Positions 13,692 through 16,270 of a DNA stretch of 16,270 bases are shown piece after piece. The notes below the pieces were generated by a model, which saw only the letters and a list, made by a program, of their open reading frames with translations, searched no databases and was not told the DNA's origin. Both the position numbers and the translations under genes were made by a program. Source of the stretch: Pseudomonadota bacterium (lineage in GTDB: Bacteria > Pseudomonadota > Alphaproteobacteria > Rhizobiales > Hyphomicrobiaceae); assembly GCA_021816505.1 (NCBI GenBank), contig JAKAXS010000011.1, positions 1-16,270 of the forward strand, read 5' to 3'. Positions within the stretch are counted from its first letter, which is position 1, and each line of letters opens with the position of its first letter.

Positions 13692-14435
13692 ATGACCACC
13701 AAGAAAAGCACATCGGGAAGCGGCAAGGGAAGCGGACCTGGGGGCGGGCAGCGCAGTCTTCGCGTGCGGGTGAAAACGGCGCGACGGCGAACGACGTCGT
13801 CTCAGCGCTGGCTGGACCGGCAGTTGAACGATCCCTACGTCGTCGCATCGAAGCGCGACGGATACCGCTCGCGGGCGGCCTACAAGCTGCGTGAGATCGA
13901 CGACAAGGAACGGCTGTTGAAGCCTGGTCAACGCGTCATCGATCTCGGCGCGGCGCCGGGCGGATGGAGCCAGATCGCGGCCGATCGCGTCAAATCACTC
14001 GAGGGTCGCGGACAAGTGATCGCGATCGACTATCTGGGCGTCGATGCGATTCCCGGTGTCGACATCCTGATGGAGGACTTCACCGACGAAGCGGCTGAAG
14101 ATCACCTCAAGGCGAAGCTGCGCGACGGCAAGGCCGACATCGTTCTGTCCGACATGGCCGCACCCACGGTTGGGCACGCCAACACGGATCACTTGCGCAT
14201 CATGGGGCTAGCGGAAGCCGCTGCTTACTTCGCCTGCGACGTTCTAAGTCCCGGCGGCGTATTCCTTTGCAAGGTGTTCCAGGGCGGCACGGAGCGCGAT
14301 CTGCTGGATCTGCTGAAGCGGAATTTTCGCAGCGTCAAACATGTGAAGCCACCGGCAAGCCGCTCGGACAGCGCAGAGCTGTACGTGTTGGCGACGGGCT
14401 TCCGTGGAACAACGGCCGCGGCAAGAGACGAATAA
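13692..14435 (+). CDS. rlmE: 23S rRNA (uridine-2552 2'-O)-methyltransferase RlmE (FtsJ/RrmJ)
   Basis: Methylates the 2'-OH of U2552 in the ribosomal A loop with S-adenosylmethionine, a late step of large-subunit assembly. The 247-residue protein has the FtsJ catalytic tetrad K65 (SRAAYKL), D154 (VLSDMAAP), K194 (FLCKVFQGG) and E229 (SAELYVLATGF), and the SAM-binding loop G86-A-A-P-G-G91. The first 35 residues are a Gly/Ser/Lys/Arg-rich arm (KGSGPGGGQRSLRVRVKTARRR) longer than in E. coli but common in alphaproteobacteria; it probably contacts rRNA. ATG at 13692 follows the phosphatase stop by 4 bases; the earlier in-frame start at 13653 would lie inside that gene. Intact. Confidence 0.96.
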   Translation: MTTKKSTSGSGKGSGPGGGQRSLRVRVKTARRRTTSSQRWLDRQLNDPYVVASKRDGYRSRAAYKLREIDDKERLLKPGQRVIDLGAAPGGWSQIAADRVKSLEGRGQVIAIDYLGVDAIPGVDILMEDFTDEAAEDHLKAKLRDGKADIVLSDMAAPTVGHANTDHLRIMGLAEAAAYFACDVLSPGGVFLCKVFQGGTERDLLDLLKRNFRSVKHVKPPASRSDSAELYVLATGFRGTTAAARDE

Positions 14436-14464
14436 AAACGGCGGCTGGATCTCTCCAGCCGCCG
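14434..14464 (-). terminator. Rho-independent terminator of pqqA
   Basis: An 11-pair perfect stem, CGGCGGCTGGA (14439-14449) with TCCAGCCGCCG (14454-14464), around a 4-base loop. On the minus strand it is followed by TTTTTATT, the expected U-tract, and it stands about 25 bases past the pqqA stop. It overlaps the last bases of rlmE on the other strand; on the plus strand no U-tract follows, so termination there would be weaker. Confidence 0.88.
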
Positions 14465-14488
14465 CGGTGTCGCAAGATGCGAACGTCT

Positions 14489-14578
14489 TTAGATGACGTC
14501 GATCTCTGCGGGAAGGTAGCTCGTCACTTCGAGGCCGACTTCCTGCTCGCGAACCTGCGGCTTCATCCAAGTCTTCAT
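14489..14578 (-). CDS. pqqA: Coenzyme PQQ precursor peptide PqqA
   Basis: A 29-residue peptide, MKTWMKPQVREQEVGLEVTS followed by YLPAEIDVI. It carries the invariant Glu and Tyr separated by three residues (E17-V-T-S-Y21); in the PQQ pathway PqqE with PqqD joins these two side chains, and proteolysis plus PqqB and PqqC finish the cofactor. The core EVTSYxxAEID closely resembles Methylobacterium PqqA. The start is fixed by AAAGGAGG, a perfect anti-16S match, 8 bases upstream. The gene has its own downstream terminator. No pqqBCDE is adjacent: rlmE lies beyond the terminator on the other strand and a GGDEF-EAL gene lies upstream on the same strand, 118 bases away. No strong promoter is visible in that gap (CTGACA-N15-GCTAAT is a weak candidate). 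A second pqqA copy may exist elsewhere. Confidence 0.95.
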   Translation of the reverse strand: MKTWMKPQVREQEVGLEVTSYLPAEIDVI

Positions 14579-14586
14579 GATATTTT

Positions 14587-14594
14587 CCTCCTTT
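14587..14594 (-). promoter_or_regulatory. Perfect Shine-Dalgarno sequence of pqqA
   Basis: AAAGGAGG on the minus strand, 8 bases before the ATG, is fully complementary to the anti-Shine-Dalgarno end of 16S rRNA. It is the strongest ribosome-binding site noticed in the window and supports high expression of the precursor peptide. Confidence 0.9.
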
Positions 14595-14696
14595 AGAACT
14601 TCCGGTTGTCCGGACGTTCAGGAGCATCGGCGATGCGCTGGCCGGGGTCCAATCGCATTTTGCCAGGGTGCCGATTAGCTGGGCTGATACAATCTG

Positions 14697-16270
14697 TCAG
14701 GCAGTCGCGCGAACGTCTGCGCCGTCGGCCTGGAGCAGCGGCGGAGGGCCTGGCCGCCCCAACAGATAGCCTTGGCCCGCGTCGCAACCTATCGCCCTGA
14801 GGTGAACGAGTTCCGTATCGTTCTCGATGCCTTCCGCGATGCACTTTATGTCGAGGCTGTGACACATCTCGACGATCGCCTTGACGATCTGGCGCTTGCG
14901 TTTGTCGTCCGTCATGCCGCTCACGAAACTGCGATCGATCTTCAGCTTGTCGAAGGTCAGGCGCTCCAGATAGCTGAACCCGGCATAGCCCACGCCGAAG
15001 TCGTCGAGGGCGATGCGAATACCTGCGTGCCGCAACTGCTCGATGACGGTGGCGGCCCGGTCGAGGTCCTTGAGAAGCGCCGTCTCCGTTACCTCGAAGA
15101 TCAGTTTGTCTGGAGGCATCTTGTGCTTGCTCAACGTCGCGAGCGCCCGCAAGGCAAACCTCGGATCGTGGATCTGGAGCGGCGACAGATTGAACGACAG
15201 CGAGACGCCGCGCGGCCAGGTGGCGGCTTCCTGCAGCGCGCGATCGAACAGGACGTCGGAAAGCGGACCGATCAGGCCGATCTGCTCGGCCAATGGAATG
15301 AACTCGCCAGGCGACACAGGCCCCAACAGCGGATCATTCCAGCGGGCGAGGGCTTCGTAGCTGACGATGGTGTTGTCGCTGAGGTCTTGAATCGGCTGGA
15401 AGGCGAGGTCGAACGAGCGATCGGCTATGGATGCGCGCATGCGCGTCTCGAGAAGTAACCGTCGCGTCTGCCGGCTTTCGAGTTCTTGGTCATAGATCAG
15501 CGCGCTGCCCCGGCCGGAGCGTTTTGCCGCGTAAAGGGCTTCGTCCGCGCGCTGCAGCAGTTCGTTCGGTGCCGTCGCGACGTCGGGATAGCGCGCGATC
15601 CCGCAGCACGCGGTGATGTGCGTGGTGCCTTCATCGAGAGCGATCGGCTTGTCGATCGAGTCGAGGGCGAGTTGCGCAATCCCTTGCAGCAAGGCGGCGT
15701 CCTTGGGAGGGTCGACGAGTATGAAGCCGAACTCGTCGCCACCAAGCCGGGCGACGATCGTATCGGGGCCGAGCGAAAGTTTGAGACGATTGGCGACCGT
15801 GAAGAGCACCTCGTCGCCCGCCGTGTGGCCGTAGAGGTCGTTGACCGGTTTGAAGCCGTCCAGATCGATCAGCCCGAGCGCGAAGGGTGCACCCTGTGCG
15901 TCCTCGGCAGCCCGGGACGAGATGGCGTTCAGCAGTGCGCGCCGGTTGGCAAGGCCCGTCAATGCATCGGTATTGGCGACGCGTGAGATGTCGCTGCGTG
16001 CCATCTCCGCGTCCTGCCGGCTTGCTTCCGCAATGAGGTGCATGCGAACGGCGGCGACGAAATCGTTGTTCTGCTTGCGGACCGCGATGACCTGTACGGC
16101 GATGTTGGCTATGTAGAGCGCTGCCAGGATCAGCGCGCTTTCGGTGCCCACGTGAACGAGGCTGATGACGAGCGGAACGCTGCCCCCCAACAGGACGGCG
16201 TAAACGCAGCGCGGCAGATTGGCGTTGAACGAGATGGCGCAGAAGCTCGCGAGCGCGATGTAAAAGCACG
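14697..16270 (-). CDS. Membrane-anchored GGDEF-EAL cyclic-di-GMP enzyme, N terminus outside window
   Basis: The visible 523 residues start mid-membrane domain: at least two helices (about 1-34 and 42-62 of the fragment), then a linker helix, a GGDEF domain and an EAL domain. The diguanylate cyclase signature is intact (ARLGGDEFGF, about 176-180). The inhibitory RxxD site five residues upstream is absent (LGPD there). The phosphodiesterase domain keeps the catalytic set: E305 in YEALARW, N360 in SFNLSP, E392 in FEVTET, D422-D423 in DDFGVG, K443 in KLKIDRSF and E479 in AEGIEN, so it could hydrolyse c-di-GMP. Both domains look competent; net activity cannot be predicted. The frame is open to the window edge, so the true start lies further right; a TTG at 16190 is not the start. 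The short tail ends with RATA. Confidence 0.94.
   Translation of the reverse strand, partial: CFYIALASFCAISFNANLPRCVYAVLLGGSVPLVISLVHVGTESALILAALYIANIAVQVIAVRKQNNDFVAAVRMHLIAEASRQDAEMARSDISRVANTDALTGLANRRALLNAISSRAAEDAQGAPFALGLIDLDGFKPVNDLYGHTAGDEVLFTVANRLKLSLGPDTIVARLGGDEFGFILVDPPKDAALLQGIAQLALDSIDKPIALDEGTTHITACCGIARYPDVATAPNELLQRADEALYAAKRSGRGSALIYDQELESRQTRRLLLETRMRASIADRSFDLAFQPIQDLSDNTIVSYEALARWNDPLLGPVSPGEFIPLAEQIGLIGPLSDVLFDRALQEAATWPRGVSLSFNLSPLQIHDPRFALRALATLSKHKMPPDKLIFEVTETALLKDLDRAATVIEQLRHAGIRIALDDFGVGYAGFSYLERLTFDKLKIDRSFVSGMTDDKRKRQIVKAIVEMCHSLDIKCIAEGIENDTELVHLRAIGCDAGQGYLLGRPGPPPLLQADGADVRATA

Noticed and set aside
14772..15458. Open frame of 228 codons on the plus strand inside the GGDEF-EAL gene
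   Set aside because: Its translation is a shadow of the EAL domain; the minus-strand frame has every catalytic motif.
1..16270. CRISPR array or insertion sequence
   Set aside because: No regularly spaced direct repeats and no transposase with terminal inverted repeats were found; the only recombinase is the serine enzyme.

Overview
The window looks like chromosomal DNA of a G+C-rich alphaproteobacterium. A Hyphomicrobiales member is most likely, and a PQQ-using methylotroph of the Hyphomicrobium type would fit. The reasons are the FixN-type CcoN with its two-helix N-terminal extension, an FnrN/FnrL-type regulator with C-x2-C-x7-C spacing, the compact Ppx/GppA gene next to rlmE, the Rhizobiales-style DUF3489/DUF2924/serine-recombinase cassette, and a pqqA gene encoding the Methylobacterium-like core E-V-T-S-Y. 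The species assignment is inference.

Region 1 (1-7953) is a microaerobic respiration locus. A truncated Fnr-family regulator reads leftward. Across a 249-base gap with a near-perfect FNR box (595-608), a rightward operon begins: a small Cys-rich protein (DUF6455-like), ccoN, ccoO, ccoQ, ccoP, a 56-residue one-helix protein, a DUF2189 membrane protein, ccoI (copper P-type ATPase) and ccoS. Genes abut or overlap by 4-10 bases from ccoN to ccoS. The regulator senses oxygen, the oxidase respires at low oxygen, and CcoI/CcoS supply copper and maturation. CcoG and CcoH are absent; two unassigned membrane proteins occupy their usual place.

Region 2 (7954-11290) is accessory DNA. It starts with a decayed GGDEF gene fragment and degenerate palindromic repeats that run into the 3' end of ccoS. 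Then come a 69-residue orphan protein, a roughly 160-base segment with four consecutive strong hairpins, and a tight DUF3489-DUF2924-large serine recombinase cassette. A tRNA-Gln(CUG) on the minus strand, 3' end facing this region, marks its right edge.

Region 3 (11365-16270) is housekeeping-like: a secreted M15-type zinc peptidase (minus), a Ppx/GppA phosphatase and rlmE (plus), then on the minus strand a 29-codon pqqA with a perfect Shine-Dalgarno sequence and its own terminator, and a membrane-anchored GGDEF-EAL protein running off the right end. No other pqq gene is in view.

The three observations most worth following are the multi-hairpin RNA-like element ahead of DUF3489 with two competing partners for one strand, the stand-alone pqqA, and the oxidase maturation gene set that lacks ccoG/ccoH.
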